A DNA stretch of 64,000 nucleotides from Mediterraneibacter hominis (GTDB taxonomy: Bacteria > Bacillota > Clostridia > Lachnospirales > Lachnospiraceae): assembly GCF_014287475.1 (NCBI RefSeq), contig NZ_JACOPF010000004.1, forward strand, positions 186,001 through 250,000. Reading direction: 5' to 3'. Shown piece by piece: positions 36,928-45,619 of the stretch; positions within the stretch are counted from its first letter, which is position 1; every line of letters begins with the position of its first letter. The notes under the pieces are model-generated. The model did not search any database. It was given only the letters and a program-made list of their open reading frames with translations, and was not told the origin of the DNA. The translations under genes and the position numbers were made by a program.

Positions 36928-36988
36928 CCCCCCCCCCGGTATATAGGGCATACTGGAATATTATACCATTTTCCGGGTATAAATCCAA
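36928..36988 (-). promoter_or_regulatory. Promoter and G10 tract of the CdaR/PucR-type regulator
   Basis: TTGGAT (36983-36988), a 17-base spacer and TATAAT (36960-36965) on the minus strand. A homopolymer of ten G on the transcribed strand (C on plus, 36928-36937) lies about 20 bases into the leader. Confidence 0.65.
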
Positions 36989-37016
36989 TATAAAAAGGAG
37001 GAGTTCAAGAGCAAAA

Positions 37017-37044
37017 CAGGCAGGAAGTTCACACTTCCTGCCTG
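37017..37044 (-). terminator. Terminator of the PTS/RuBisCO-like operon
   Basis: Perfect 12-bp stem CAGGCAGGAAGT / ACTTCCTGCCTG with a four-base loop, followed on the minus strand by TTTTGC. It closes the ~11.5 kb operon. Confidence 0.9.
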
Positions 37045-37055
37045 CACTTTACTGC

Positions 37056-38513
37056 CTATTCAATATATCCTCTCTCTGCAAGATATTCTTCGCTTGCACC
37101 GGCTGCCATCCACCATTTTTTCTTATTTTTTCTGAAGGAAAGATAAATCAGAAGGAATACTGCGACTACAAGGATAACACCAATAATACGCATTGCTCCC
37201 TCTGCGGAAAATGCTTTGTACACAAGATAGAGCACCGGGTTTGTTCCAACGGTCCATGCTGCGATTCCCAGTCCCTGTGAAAACGCATTTGCCACTGAAT
37301 CCATCTGAGACGCTACGCCGGCTGATTCTGCCGCTTTTGTAAACGCCGCGCATACATCAGAGTTCAAAACATTGGCGATATTAAACCAGATCGTTCCTGA
37401 TATAATCGTCATCAAAATATCGCCTCTGAATACACAAATTAAACCTGCTGTCATAAATGCCATCGCCGGAATATCTGCCAGCATAAGGATTTTATTTCCC
37501 GGCATAATCAAGGATGTAAAGAATACGATCGGAATCAAAATCAATGCCGCCGCCATATTATCTCCATTTCCAAAGAAAACAGCCGGATCCATTGCTACAT
37601 GAAAATATTTGCGATTTGACTTTCCAGTCTGTGCCCTTGCCTGCATAGACTGGCTCAGTGGAATTAAGCCTTTTACAAACAATCCAGATACAGACGGATA
37701 GATGACCATAACACCCGCGATTGTAATCGCTGTAGTCAGAATTCCCGACCATGTAGAAGCCTCTGTAAGCCCCGTCAAGGAACCTAAAATTGTGATCAGG
37801 ATTCCGACAATCAGTCCTATAATCAGAGGTTCTCCCCAGAATCCAAATCTGTTTTGCAGACTTTCTGCGCTGACCGGCTTTGTCTTGATTTTTAGTTTCA
37901 TTACAATCCATCTGACAATCATGGCAAAAGGAGCTCCGCCTGACGGGACACTTGTTAATGTCAGGTTGTCATATCCATTGAATTCCTGAAGAGACGGTGC
38001 GATAATATCCGCAATCAAAAGGACAACCAGGTTGCACATCACTGCCGCCGCAACGCCGAGTGCAAAACTTCCTGTCGTGAACTGCACGATCACTGCCCAG
38101 AATACAAACTGGTAATAATTCCATATGTCTGTCGGCTGGAACGTATCTACTAATTTCAATCCGAACAAAAGCAGATTCAGACCGAGTCCAAGTACCAGAT
38201 AAATATAACCTAATGTATTGGAATACACAACGACAGACGCACCCTGCCATCCGATATCAATATACGGAAGGGAAATGCCCACAGTATCGGCCATCGCCGT
38301 CACATAAGGCGTAATCGCATTCATCAGTATTCCAAGAACTGCGTTGAAAAGTGTCAGTCCCACCGCCATATAGATAGCACCCTGGAAAGATTTTTTTACC
38401 CCAACCCTCATACACATACTGATGATGAAGATGATAATCGGCACAATGATTGTACTGCCGAAAATACCCATCACATTGTTGACGGCATTACCTATATCTA
38501 TTAATATCTGCAT
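37056..38513 (-). CDS. PTS galactitol-type IIC component
   Basis: 485 residues, about ten to twelve membrane helices. Overall it resembles the Gat family of PTS IIC permeases: the N-terminal GIFGSTIIVPIIIFIISMCM, a GWQGASVVVYSNTLGY loop, and a GNGDNMAAALILIP segment. It translocates and helps phosphorylate a sugar alcohol or related compound. It is the last gene of the operon, after IIB and IIA. Gat-family members serve galactitol, arabitol and others, so the substrate remains open; the unusual operon suggests it is not galactitol. Confidence 0.88.
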   Translation of the reverse strand: MQILIDIGNAVNNVMGIFGSTIIVPIIIFIISMCMRVGVKKSFQGAIYMAVGLTLFNAVLGILMNAITPYVTAMADTVGISLPYIDIGWQGASVVVYSNTLGYIYLVLGLGLNLLLFGLKLVDTFQPTDIWNYYQFVFWAVIVQFTTGSFALGVAAAVMCNLVVLLIADIIAPSLQEFNGYDNLTLTSVPSGGAPFAMIVRWIVMKLKIKTKPVSAESLQNRFGFWGEPLIIGLIVGILITILGSLTGLTEASTWSGILTTAITIAGVMVIYPSVSGLFVKGLIPLSQSMQARAQTGKSNRKYFHVAMDPAVFFGNGDNMAAALILIPIVFFTSLIMPGNKILMLADIPAMAFMTAGLICVFRGDILMTIISGTIWFNIANVLNSDVCAAFTKAAESAGVASQMDSVANAFSQGLGIAAWTVGTNPVLYLVYKAFSAEGAMRIIGVILVVAVFLLIYLSFRKNKKKWWMAAGASEEYLAERGYIE

Positions 38514-38564
38514 ATGCTGCTACCTCCTATCTCATTTCTCTTAACTATTTTCTCTGCTATGTAT

Positions 38565-38867
38565 TTATTCCGCCATAATCCTTTTCACCTCTGCCAACAG
38601 TTCCTCTGTAAACTTATCTGCCCCTACCCCTGTGAACAGCGGCAGTCCCAGCATAACCGGAGCGCCGGCCTTATTCTGCGCATTGGTTTTTCCTGTCACA
38701 ACAATCAAGTCATACCCTTCCAGGTTTGGCACTTCTGTAATTTTATGCGGAGATATAGAAAACGGAATTTTTTCTTTCTTTAAAATTTCCTTTATCTTAT
38801 CTGTCACCACTGTGGTTGTAAAAATTCCCCCTCCGCACGCCACAGCCATATTAATTTTTGCTTTCAT
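38565..38867 (-). CDS. PTS galactitol-type IIB component
   Basis: 100 residues from ATG 38867; AAGGAGG is eight bases upstream, while an ATG at 38885 overlaps the ribosome site. The phosphorylated Cys11 lies in VACGGGIFTTT near the N-terminus, typical of Gat/Lac-type IIB. It transfers phosphate from IIA to the substrate bound in IIC. Lies between IIA and IIC genes. Confidence 0.9.
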   Translation of the reverse strand: MKAKINMAVACGGGIFTTTVVTDKIKEILKKEKIPFSISPHKITEVPNLEGYDLIVVTGKTNAQNKAGAPVMLGLPLFTGVGADKFTEELLAEVKRIMAE

Positions 38868-38904
38868 ATTCAAGTCCTCCTTCATTTTTATGATTCATTT
38901 CGCA

Positions 38905-39384
38905 TCAGTCTGTCACCAGATACTCATCCAGAAGTCCTTTCATCTGGTTCATCAATTCTTCTGCATCTGTCACATTTTTCAGTTTCTCGAGTGTTTCTTC
39001 ATCCTGGAATATCGTGCTGAATTTTTTCAGCACTGCCGTCTGATAGCTCGGATCCGTAATTCCAAACAGAAATACAAGCAGTGCCTCCACTGTCTCGTCC
39101 GGATCGCCCATACAACGGAAAGAAACCGGATTTTTTAATACCGCCATTGAAAAAAAGGATTTCAGACACCCGTCATGTATATGTGGGATCGCTATCGGAA
39201 CAGCGGTGGGAAGTCCGGTCGGATATTCCTTTTCTCTTGCCAGGACCGCCGTGATAAATTCTTCCTCTATCAAGCCATTCTCCATTGCTTTTCCGGCGAG
39301 CAGACGAATCACTTCCTCCGCGTTTCCTGCGGTTACGTCTGTCAGTATCATTGTCTGATTCGTATACAATCCTATCGCTTCCAT
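38905..39384 (-). CDS. PTS fructose/galactitol-type IIA component
   Basis: 159 residues of the PTS EIIA type 2 fold. The phosphorylated His68 is in PIAIPHIHDG. It takes phosphate from HPr, encoded immediately upstream, and passes it to IIB. AAGGAGG precedes the ATG. Confidence 0.92.
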   Translation of the reverse strand: MEAIGLYTNQTMILTDVTAGNAEEVIRLLAGKAMENGLIEEEFITAVLAREKEYPTGLPTAVPIAIPHIHDGCLKSFFSMAVLKNPVSFRCMGDPDETVEALLVFLFGITDPSYQTAVLKKFSTIFQDEETLEKLKNVTDAEELMNQMKGLLDEYLVTD

Positions 39385-39395
39385 CTGCTCCTCCT

Positions 39396-39674
39396 TTAAT
39401 CTTCTCCAAATTTTGTCTGAATCAGAGCGACAAGATCTTCCACCGCCGCCTGTTCATCCTCGCCCTCTGCGCTGATTTCAACCGTTGTTCCTTTGCACAG
39501 CCCCTGTGCAATCAGCATGACAATCGATTTTGCATTTGCCTTACAGCTTCCTTCCTCATCCATATTCTGGATGGTTATTTTACTACTGTAATTTTTCGCC
39601 AGATTTACAAAATCTGAAGCCGGACGGGCATGCAGCCCAGTCTCATTTTCTATCATTACTTTTTTTGCATACAT
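39396..39674 (-). CDS. ptsH: Phosphocarrier protein HPr
   Basis: 92 residues. His15 lies in GLHARPA, the active site. Ser50 in NAKSIVMLIAQG corresponds to the regulatory Ser46 of Firmicute HPr, so this protein could also be a target of HPr kinase. It has GGAG upstream. It is encoded together with EI and the IIA, IIB, IIC genes, so a full phosphoryl chain lies in this single operon. Whether it is the cell's main HPr or a dedicated one cannot be judged from the window. Confidence 0.94.
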   Translation of the reverse strand: MYAKKVMIENETGLHARPASDFVNLAKNYSSKITIQNMDEEGSCKANAKSIVMLIAQGLCKGTTVEISAEGEDEQAAVEDLVALIQTKFGED

Positions 39675-39697
39675 AGTTTTTCACTCCTTTTCGTGCC

Positions 39698-41410
39698 TTA
39701 CTCCAAAAACTCACTATTCAGATAATTTTCTACCTGAACGGCTGTCGATAACTCCAGCACCGTCCGGGACATCCTCTGTGCTTTGCAGATATTAAGCTGA
39801 GAAATCATTTTCTTCACTGACGCTACTGAGGATGCATTCATGCTGAATTTCCGGATGCCAAGCCCTGCCAAAAGCGCAACGGCCTGTGGATTTCCGCCCA
39901 TCTCACCGCACACGCTCACAGGTTTCCCTTGTTTCTTAAATTCCTCTACAATCTGCTTAATCAGTCGGAACATTGCCGGATGAAAACTCTGGTAATACTT
40001 CGCCACGCTGGGATTCAACCGATCTACCGCCATTAGATACTGGCACAGGTCGTTTGTTCCAATACTTGCAAAATCCACTTCAGATGCCGCAATGTCAGCC
40101 ATCAAAGCGATAGACGGAATCTCCACCATAATTCCTACTTTGACATCTCTGCCATAGGGTACTTTCTCTTCTTCTAATTCACTGCGCACCTCCCGTATGA
40201 TCTCTTTTGCGAAGCGAATATCTCCGATACTCCCTACCATTGGAAACATAATCCAAATATTTCCGTAGTATCCTGCTCTTAGAATTGCACGAAGCTGTGT
40301 TTTAAAAATTGGTTTCATCTCAAAGCAAAGCCTTAGAGCGCGCAATCCAAGAAACGGATTATCCTCCTGCGGCAGCTCTAAATAATCCAGTTTTTTATCT
40401 CCGCCGATGTCCAGTGTCCGGATTACAACGGGTCTTTCCTTATACACCTCTGCAATTTTCTTATATACTTGAAACTGTTCCTCCTCTGTCGGCAGCTTTT
40501 GTTTGCTCATATAGAGAAATTCTGTGCGAAACAGTCCCACGCCGTCTGTATACTGCTCCAGTTCCAGCTCGCTCTTGTCGGCGGAGCCAATATTTAAGCA
40601 TACATCTATCTTGGTTCCGTCTACAGTAACCGGATTTACAGCGAGGTATTGCTTCATATCGCTCATTTTTCTCAAGTGTACGTCCCGCATTACCTGATAT
40701 TGCTTTTCCTGATCCTGCGTCAGATTTGTAAGTACTTTCCCCGCATGTGCATCTACAGCAATTTTTTGTCCATTTTCCGTATTTGCAAGAATATCCGGCA
40801 CTCCTAATACTGCCGGTATCCCATAATTTCGTGCAAGAATTGCCATGTGTGATGTATAACCGCCTATCTCTGTTACAATGGCAAGTACATGTTCCTTTTT
40901 CATTGCCGCCGTATCAGAGGGAAGTAAATCGTGCGCAACCACAATCACATCACCCGGAAGCGACGCTAAGGAATTATCCTCCACGCCTAGCAGCAGTCTG
41001 ATAATCCTTAGGCTTACATCCTTTAAATCTGCTGCTCTTTCCCGGATCAACGCATCCTTTGCCTTTGAAATAATTTCGATATATCTTTCATAGACTGTCT
41101 TGACCGCACACTCCGGCGCAAGCAGATTTTCCCGGATTTCGTCTTCTATTTCCTGCCCCATCTCTTCGTCCCGGACAATGTCGATATGCGCCTGGAAGAT
41201 TTTTTTCTGTTCCTCGTCCAAGTCCGTATCCTGCGTCAAAGCTTGTAATTCTTCTTCTGCCTTCTTTAGCACATCCTGATATGCACGGATATTCTCTTCT
41301 ATTTTTTCTTTATTGATGAATGTTTCTTCTACTTTCAGTCCTCCGGGTCTATACTGGAATACACTTCCTATCGCCGCCCCTTCTGAGACTGCCGTTCCCT
41401 CGTAAATCAT
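39698..41410 (-). CDS. ptsI: Phosphoenolpyruvate-protein phosphotransferase (Enzyme I)
   Basis: 570 residues, the usual EI length. The phosphohistidine is in TEIGGYTSHMAI, the PEP-binding region has FRTEFLYM, and the catalytic Cys is in CGEMGG near the C-terminus. It moves phosphate from PEP to HPr. It sits between ptsH and the HAD phosphatase gene in the PTS/RuBisCO-like operon. AGAGGTGG lies upstream of the ATG. Confidence 0.95.
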   Translation of the reverse strand: MIYEGTAVSEGAAIGSVFQYRPGGLKVEETFINKEKIEENIRAYQDVLKKAEEELQALTQDTDLDEEQKKIFQAHIDIVRDEEMGQEIEDEIRENLLAPECAVKTVYERYIEIISKAKDALIRERAADLKDVSLRIIRLLLGVEDNSLASLPGDVIVVAHDLLPSDTAAMKKEHVLAIVTEIGGYTSHMAILARNYGIPAVLGVPDILANTENGQKIAVDAHAGKVLTNLTQDQEKQYQVMRDVHLRKMSDMKQYLAVNPVTVDGTKIDVCLNIGSADKSELELEQYTDGVGLFRTEFLYMSKQKLPTEEEQFQVYKKIAEVYKERPVVIRTLDIGGDKKLDYLELPQEDNPFLGLRALRLCFEMKPIFKTQLRAILRAGYYGNIWIMFPMVGSIGDIRFAKEIIREVRSELEEEKVPYGRDVKVGIMVEIPSIALMADIAASEVDFASIGTNDLCQYLMAVDRLNPSVAKYYQSFHPAMFRLIKQIVEEFKKQGKPVSVCGEMGGNPQAVALLAGLGIRKFSMNASSVASVKKMISQLNICKAQRMSRTVLELSTAVQVENYLNSEFLE

Positions 41411-41456
41411 TCCACCACCTCTTTTTCATCAGTGCACTTCCACCTGCACTGTATCC

Positions 41457-42245
41457 TTACATAAATGTTTCAATCGCAAATGCTACCCCGCTTTTATTAT
41501 TAGACAATGTCACCTTATCCGCACAGCTTTTTACATTTTCCATCGCGTCCTGCATTGCTACGCCTAAGCCTGCATATAGGAGCATATTTTTGTCATTTTC
41601 ACCGTCTCCTATTGCCATGATTTCTTCTTTTTTGATTCCGTAATAGTCAGCAATCCATTTCAGCGCTCTGCCTTTATCACTTCCTCCGATTTCAAGGGAA
41701 AAATCATACGCCAGTTGTGCGCTGACACTTCCTTTAAAAGATGCTTCCATCCAATCCTTTATCTGACAAATTCTTTCTGGTTCATCCAACACCAGAATTT
41801 TTCCCAGAGGTTTTCCATTATAACATTCTTCTATGTCCTCCGTGAAGATTACTTTCTGATTCATGCACCGTTCGAAAATACTTAAGTATCCATTCTGCAG
41901 CTTCGAATATACCTTATCCCCCTGGTAGATCAGGGGATCGAAGCCGTACTCTCTGCAATAAGAAAAAATTTTTCTACAATTTTCTTCAGAAATCAATTCT
42001 TCTCTCAGAACCTTCTTTCCCGTACAGTCTAAAACCAGACTTCCATTCTGTGTCGCCACAGCGTCCTTTAGTTCGAGCTGCTTTATAATTTCTTCTAGCG
42101 CCGGATAGCCTCTGCCGGAAAACAAGATTACTTTTACGCCTTCTTTTTGAACTTTCCTAATCGCTTCTATATTCTTTTTGGATAATCTGTGTTCGTCATC
42201 CAGAAGTGTTCCGTCCACATCCACTGCCAACAATTTATACTTCAC
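41457..42245 (-). CDS. HAD-superfamily (Cof-type) phosphatase
   Basis: 262 residues. HAD motif I is DVDGTLLDD, motif II lies around ILFSGRGY, and motif III/IV is AIGDGENDKNML. The Cof/YidA subfamily dephosphorylates small sugar phosphates or flavin precursors. The GTG start overlaps the PHP gene stop (GTGA). In this operon it may remove phosphate from a pathway intermediate or from a toxic side product. Confidence 0.88.
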   Translation of the reverse strand: MKYKLLAVDVDGTLLDDEHRLSKKNIEAIRKVQKEGVKVILFSGRGYPALEEIIKQLELKDAVATQNGSLVLDCTGKKVLREELISEENCRKIFSYCREYGFDPLIYQGDKVYSKLQNGYLSIFERCMNQKVIFTEDIEECYNGKPLGKILVLDEPERICQIKDWMEASFKGSVSAQLAYDFSLEIGGSDKGRALKWIADYYGIKKEEIMAIGDGENDKNMLLYAGLGVAMQDAMENVKSCADKVTLSNNKSGVAFAIETFM

Positions 42246-43183
42246 AGATTTATTCCTCCTGCATACTGCTTTTTTTCTTCCGCATGTGCCGTTTCTATCA
42301 TCTGTTTCAACCGTAAAAACATTTCCATGTCTGCCGCTTTTATCATGCCCATCACATGACCTGGTTTCTTTTGTTCATCATGGTAATCTGAACCGGCAGT
42401 CTGGAATAATCCATATTTCTCTGCAAGCTGTTTAAAATACACTTCTTTTTCTACAGAATGATAAGGTGTGTACACCTCCATTCCTTGAAGGCCACATTCC
42501 AGCATACGCGGTATCTTAGGCTCATCTTTCTTGGTAAACCACTCTCCGGGATGTGCAAGCACAGACACTCCTTTTGCTTCTCTTATGGCGCGTATTCCCG
42601 TATAAATATCTACAATATATTCTGGAACATAGCACTTTCTTCCTGCCACCAGATAATCCTTTATGAAACGGATATACGGTCTGTCAGATTTACTCCCGCC
42701 CTGTCGGTATATAGAAAGCTTTGGATTGCCGGCATTGCGTGTGTCATTGAGTATTGCATTTGCAAAATTCGTAATAACCGGTGGATGCGGATAAGCCAGC
42801 CTTTCTACTTCTTCCATGTCTACATAGAATCCCTCTTTTTCCAGATTCTCTTTTATCTTCGGGAGAATATCGATACGGGACTTTTGTATCTTTTCAATTA
42901 GTTCCAAAAGGCTATGCTTTCCCTTGGTATCTATTCCATATCCTAGAATATGTACCATCCTGTTTTCATCAATGCAGGAGAGCTCCAGCGCCGGAATTGT
43001 CAAAATTCCGGTGCGCCGTGCTTCCTCCTCTGCTTCGCCGGCAGCCTCATATGTATCATGATCTGCAATCACAATTGCCTGCATTTTATTTTCTTTCGCC
43101 TGCCTAAAAAGCTCCTGTACACTGAATGTCCCGTCACTGGAATATCCGCTGTGCATATGTAAATCCACCGTTTTTCTTTTCAT
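42242..43183 (-). CDS. PHP-domain phosphoesterase
   Basis: 313 residues. Metal-binding motifs of the PHP fold are DLHMHSGYSSDG, ADHDT, VLAHPGEW and GSDYH. Close relatives (YciV/TrpH type) act on 3',5'-nucleoside bisphosphates or short RNA, but PHP enzymes also include sugar phosphatases. It lies between the RuBisCO-like gene and the HAD gene, overlapping the latter. It may hydrolyse a phosphorylated intermediate of this pathway. Family secure, substrate open. Confidence 0.88.
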   Translation of the reverse strand: MKRKTVDLHMHSGYSSDGTFSVQELFRQAKENKMQAIVIADHDTYEAAGEAEEEARRTGILTIPALELSCIDENRMVHILGYGIDTKGKHSLLELIEKIQKSRIDILPKIKENLEKEGFYVDMEEVERLAYPHPPVITNFANAILNDTRNAGNPKLSIYRQGGSKSDRPYIRFIKDYLVAGRKCYVPEYIVDIYTGIRAIREAKGVSVLAHPGEWFTKKDEPKIPRMLECGLQGMEVYTPYHSVEKEVYFKQLAEKYGLFQTAGSDYHDEQKKPGHVMGMIKAADMEMFLRLKQMIETAHAEEKKQYAGGINL

Positions 43184-43189
43184 AGCTTC

Positions 43190-44500
43190 CTACTTCTTCA
43201 AATCAAACAAATCCTGATGAACGCCAATTCCCCAAAGGTCAAGCGCTACCTTCAATGGCTCGCAATCTTTTGCCGCTTCCTCAAGCGGAATTCCCTCCGC
43301 AGTAGCATCTGCCGCTTTGATTAAGCTTTCTACTCCTGCCGCTGCTCCCATTGGATGTGCGTGCATTGCCGCACCTGCCGAGATAGAGAAGTCCATTCCA
43401 AGATCGTTTGCAACATTTGGAATCAGTCCCTGGTACACGCCTGCTGCCGGCCCTGGGAAGGTACGCTTCATGCCGCGGAAATCCGTCAGCAGAGACTGTG
43501 CGATACGGATATAACGCTCTCTTTGAATATTGACTTTTCCGTATGCACATGGATAAATCACAATGTCCGCCCCACTCATACGCATAAATTTTCCAAGTAC
43601 AAGATGACTGGAAATGCCTGAATAATGTGACTCATACATTGCTCCTGCAAATGCCGGATGCGCCAGAATTGGAAGATCCACCTCGTCATTCTCTGCAATC
43701 ATCTGCATTGCCGGCCAGCCCACTGTCAGAGTATTGATCATAAGCGCCGGGATTCCAAGCTCTTTACACATTTTTGCCTTGTCTAACATTCTGTCCGGTC
43801 TGTCAGTAATATTCGGAGAATACAGCACACGTTTTCCTGTCTTTTCGTATACATCTTTTAGAATCTCTGCTGCAATTTTTGCTCTTGCCTTTACTGTGCA
43901 GTAGTCCGTATCACTAAACAGCTCGTCGTCCTTGATCCAATCGATTCCCGCCATTGCAAGCTCACGGATCAGTTTTCCTGCATTTTCCGGTGTCGCCCCT
44001 GTACACGGCTTAATCATGCTGACAATAAACGGTCTTTTCGGAACACCTGTAATTTCACGCAGTCCCTCCACACCAAATCTCGGACCTTTAAATCCGTCTG
44101 TAAATACTTTCGGGAAATCAATGTCAATCAGTTTTAACTTTCCTGACATAGAAATATTTCCGATTACAGAAGTCAGTACCTGCGGAAGATTTGCTCCCAT
44201 GTTCTCAAATGGGAATGCAATCTGGAATACTGCCATACGTTCCTTGCCTTCTGCCTCCGGCATACTGAACTCATAGCATGGAATTTCGTGCACCGCAATG
44301 ACTTTTCCGCCGTGACGTCTTCTTACTTCCGGTGTCTCCAGCGGAACCGGCGCCCATGTTCCCGTTGTCTGTTCAATCGCCATAGAGCCCACCAGATTTA
44401 GTAAATCGGAGGTATACCCCTGGCAAAAGTATGTACAGATTATATACTTCTCTTTGTCAATCGATTCTGGTAACTTAAAAATGTTCTCATCATATTTCAT
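43190..44500 (-). CDS. RuBisCO-like protein (form IV-type)
   Basis: 436 residues of the RuBisCO large-subunit fold. Active-site positions that can be aligned: Lys164 in SMIKPCTG (Lys175 of RuBisCO); Lys190-Asp191-Asp192-Glu193 in WIKDDE (the carbamylated Lys201 and the metal ligands); His281 in LAHPAFAG (His294); and Lys322 in a shifted loop 6. The SGG phosphate site is replaced by SAGAAMHAHP, and the second Lys of KPK is Cys. It should therefore bind Mg2+ and enolise a phosphorylated keto compound, but not fix CO2 as true RuBisCO. Known relatives act in methionine salvage and apiose or acid-sugar catabolism. The PTS/Glp context here fits none of those exactly. AAGGAGG precedes the ATG. Confidence 0.9.
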   Translation of the reverse strand: MKYDENIFKLPESIDKEKYIICTYFCQGYTSDLLNLVGSMAIEQTTGTWAPVPLETPEVRRRHGGKVIAVHEIPCYEFSMPEAEGKERMAVFQIAFPFENMGANLPQVLTSVIGNISMSGKLKLIDIDFPKVFTDGFKGPRFGVEGLREITGVPKRPFIVSMIKPCTGATPENAGKLIRELAMAGIDWIKDDELFSDTDYCTVKARAKIAAEILKDVYEKTGKRVLYSPNITDRPDRMLDKAKMCKELGIPALMINTLTVGWPAMQMIAENDEVDLPILAHPAFAGAMYESHYSGISSHLVLGKFMRMSGADIVIYPCAYGKVNIQRERYIRIAQSLLTDFRGMKRTFPGPAAGVYQGLIPNVANDLGMDFSISAGAAMHAHPMGAAAGVESLIKAADATAEGIPLEEAAKDCEPLKVALDLWGIGVHQDLFDLKK

Positions 44501-44544
44501 TGTAATGTCCTCCTTGTATTATGAAATATATTTATTTTACCTTT

Positions 44545-44565
44545 CATGAGGTGGTCACCCTCATG
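44545..44565. repeat. Small palindrome between the GlpC-like and RuBisCO-like genes
   Basis: Near-perfect palindrome with arms CATGAGG / CCTCATG around GTGAC. Probably an intercistronic mRNA hairpin; no T-run follows. Confidence 0.45.
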
Positions 44566-44575
44566 CCTGCCGCTG

Positions 44576-45601
44576 TTATCTGCATATGTATTCCAGCAGT
44601 GTCATTACATTTTCCTTCTCCGCGCAGTTTAATCCTGCCGCTTCGCACGCGCATGGAGTAACAATTACGTCCTGATCCATTCCGCTTAAATCTGCCATTC
44701 TGCGCCCTGCTATTGCCAGTAGATTTTCTGGCTCTGCAAGTCCAAGTCCTCCGGCAATCCCCGAATCTGTCACATCATACCCGCTGCGCTTCGGTAAAAG
44801 AAGCTCTGCTTCTGGTAAAATCTCACTATAATTTACCTTTCTCGCAGGATACAATCTCTGTATCACTCCACTTTCGTGAAGCATAACTTTTTCTGTCCCA
44901 GAGAAGCTTAACTTATTTTCTGCCAGAAATTCATCCAGAAACTTTATCTTCTCTGCCATCTCAGGAAACTGAATCAGCAGAGCGTCCAGCACATAGCTGT
45001 CATCTGTTATAACACTATCATATTTAGCAAGTCCTTCTTTTATTCCAGCCGCATATGTATTCGCTGCCTCTGTCTGGGCAAGCGCAAGAAGCAGGTACCC
45101 GCAGTCTTTATATTTATTTGTACAGTACACGCTCTTTCCTGCTTTTTTGCAGACAGAAGCCGCCTGTTCTGCTGTCTTTTGGGCATTTGGAGCTGCGGGA
45201 CTAATCAGAAAAAGCATCTCTGCATTCTCGTCCCCCACGCTGTATTCTTTATACTGTGCATAGACACTTTCTTCTTTTAAGACAGCATCTACAAACGCTT
45301 TATATTTCTCCGGCACTTTATCTCCCGCAATAATTTCCCCACGTACATAGCGCATCACCTCCGCAACGGGAGTGTCGTCGATACTCCGCGTATCTGACTC
45401 ATATCCATCCGTCGCCATAAAAGCTTCCTTCGCCACATACTGCATGTCAAAACGGGTACCCATGGCTGTAAAAACTGCCCCCATACCAGTAGAGGTGTCT
45501 ACTCCCAGGATACGGCTGACCGGAGCAAAATCTGCAATGATGTCACTTGTCAGACAATTGGATGTCCTGTAATACAATTTCGAAAATTCTTGTGTTGCCA
45601 T
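44576..45601 (-). CDS. Degenerate GlpC/HdrB-like subunit
   Basis: 341 residues. The C-terminal part follows the CCG-domain pattern of GlpC/HdrB: HESG near the start, then a DSGIAGG stretch where CCG(x)GG is normal, and TPCACEAAG at the end. The classical N-terminal ferredoxin domain of GlpC is absent, and the CCG cysteines are missing. An earlier segment VYCTNKYKDCGYLLLALAQ resembles the first cysteine-rich unit. I read it as the third subunit of the GlpABC-like complex with little or no Fe-S binding left. Its position directly after the GlpB-like gene supports this. Function in detail unknown. Confidence 0.65.
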   Translation of the reverse strand: MATQEFSKLYYRTSNCLTSDIIADFAPVSRILGVDTSTGMGAVFTAMGTRFDMQYVAKEAFMATDGYESDTRSIDDTPVAEVMRYVRGEIIAGDKVPEKYKAFVDAVLKEESVYAQYKEYSVGDENAEMLFLISPAAPNAQKTAEQAASVCKKAGKSVYCTNKYKDCGYLLLALAQTEAANTYAAGIKEGLAKYDSVITDDSYVLDALLIQFPEMAEKIKFLDEFLAENKLSFSGTEKVMLHESGVIQRLYPARKVNYSEILPEAELLLPKRSGYDVTDSGIAGGLGLAEPENLLAIAGRRMADLSGMDQDVIVTPCACEAAGLNCAEKENVMTLLEYICR

Positions 45602-45619
45602 TGCCTTTCCCCCATTTCT

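Noticed and set aside
43190..44500. True CO2-fixing RuBisCO
   Set aside because: The KPK and SGG motifs are altered and loop 6 differs. There is no phosphoribulokinase nearby and the operon is catabolic.
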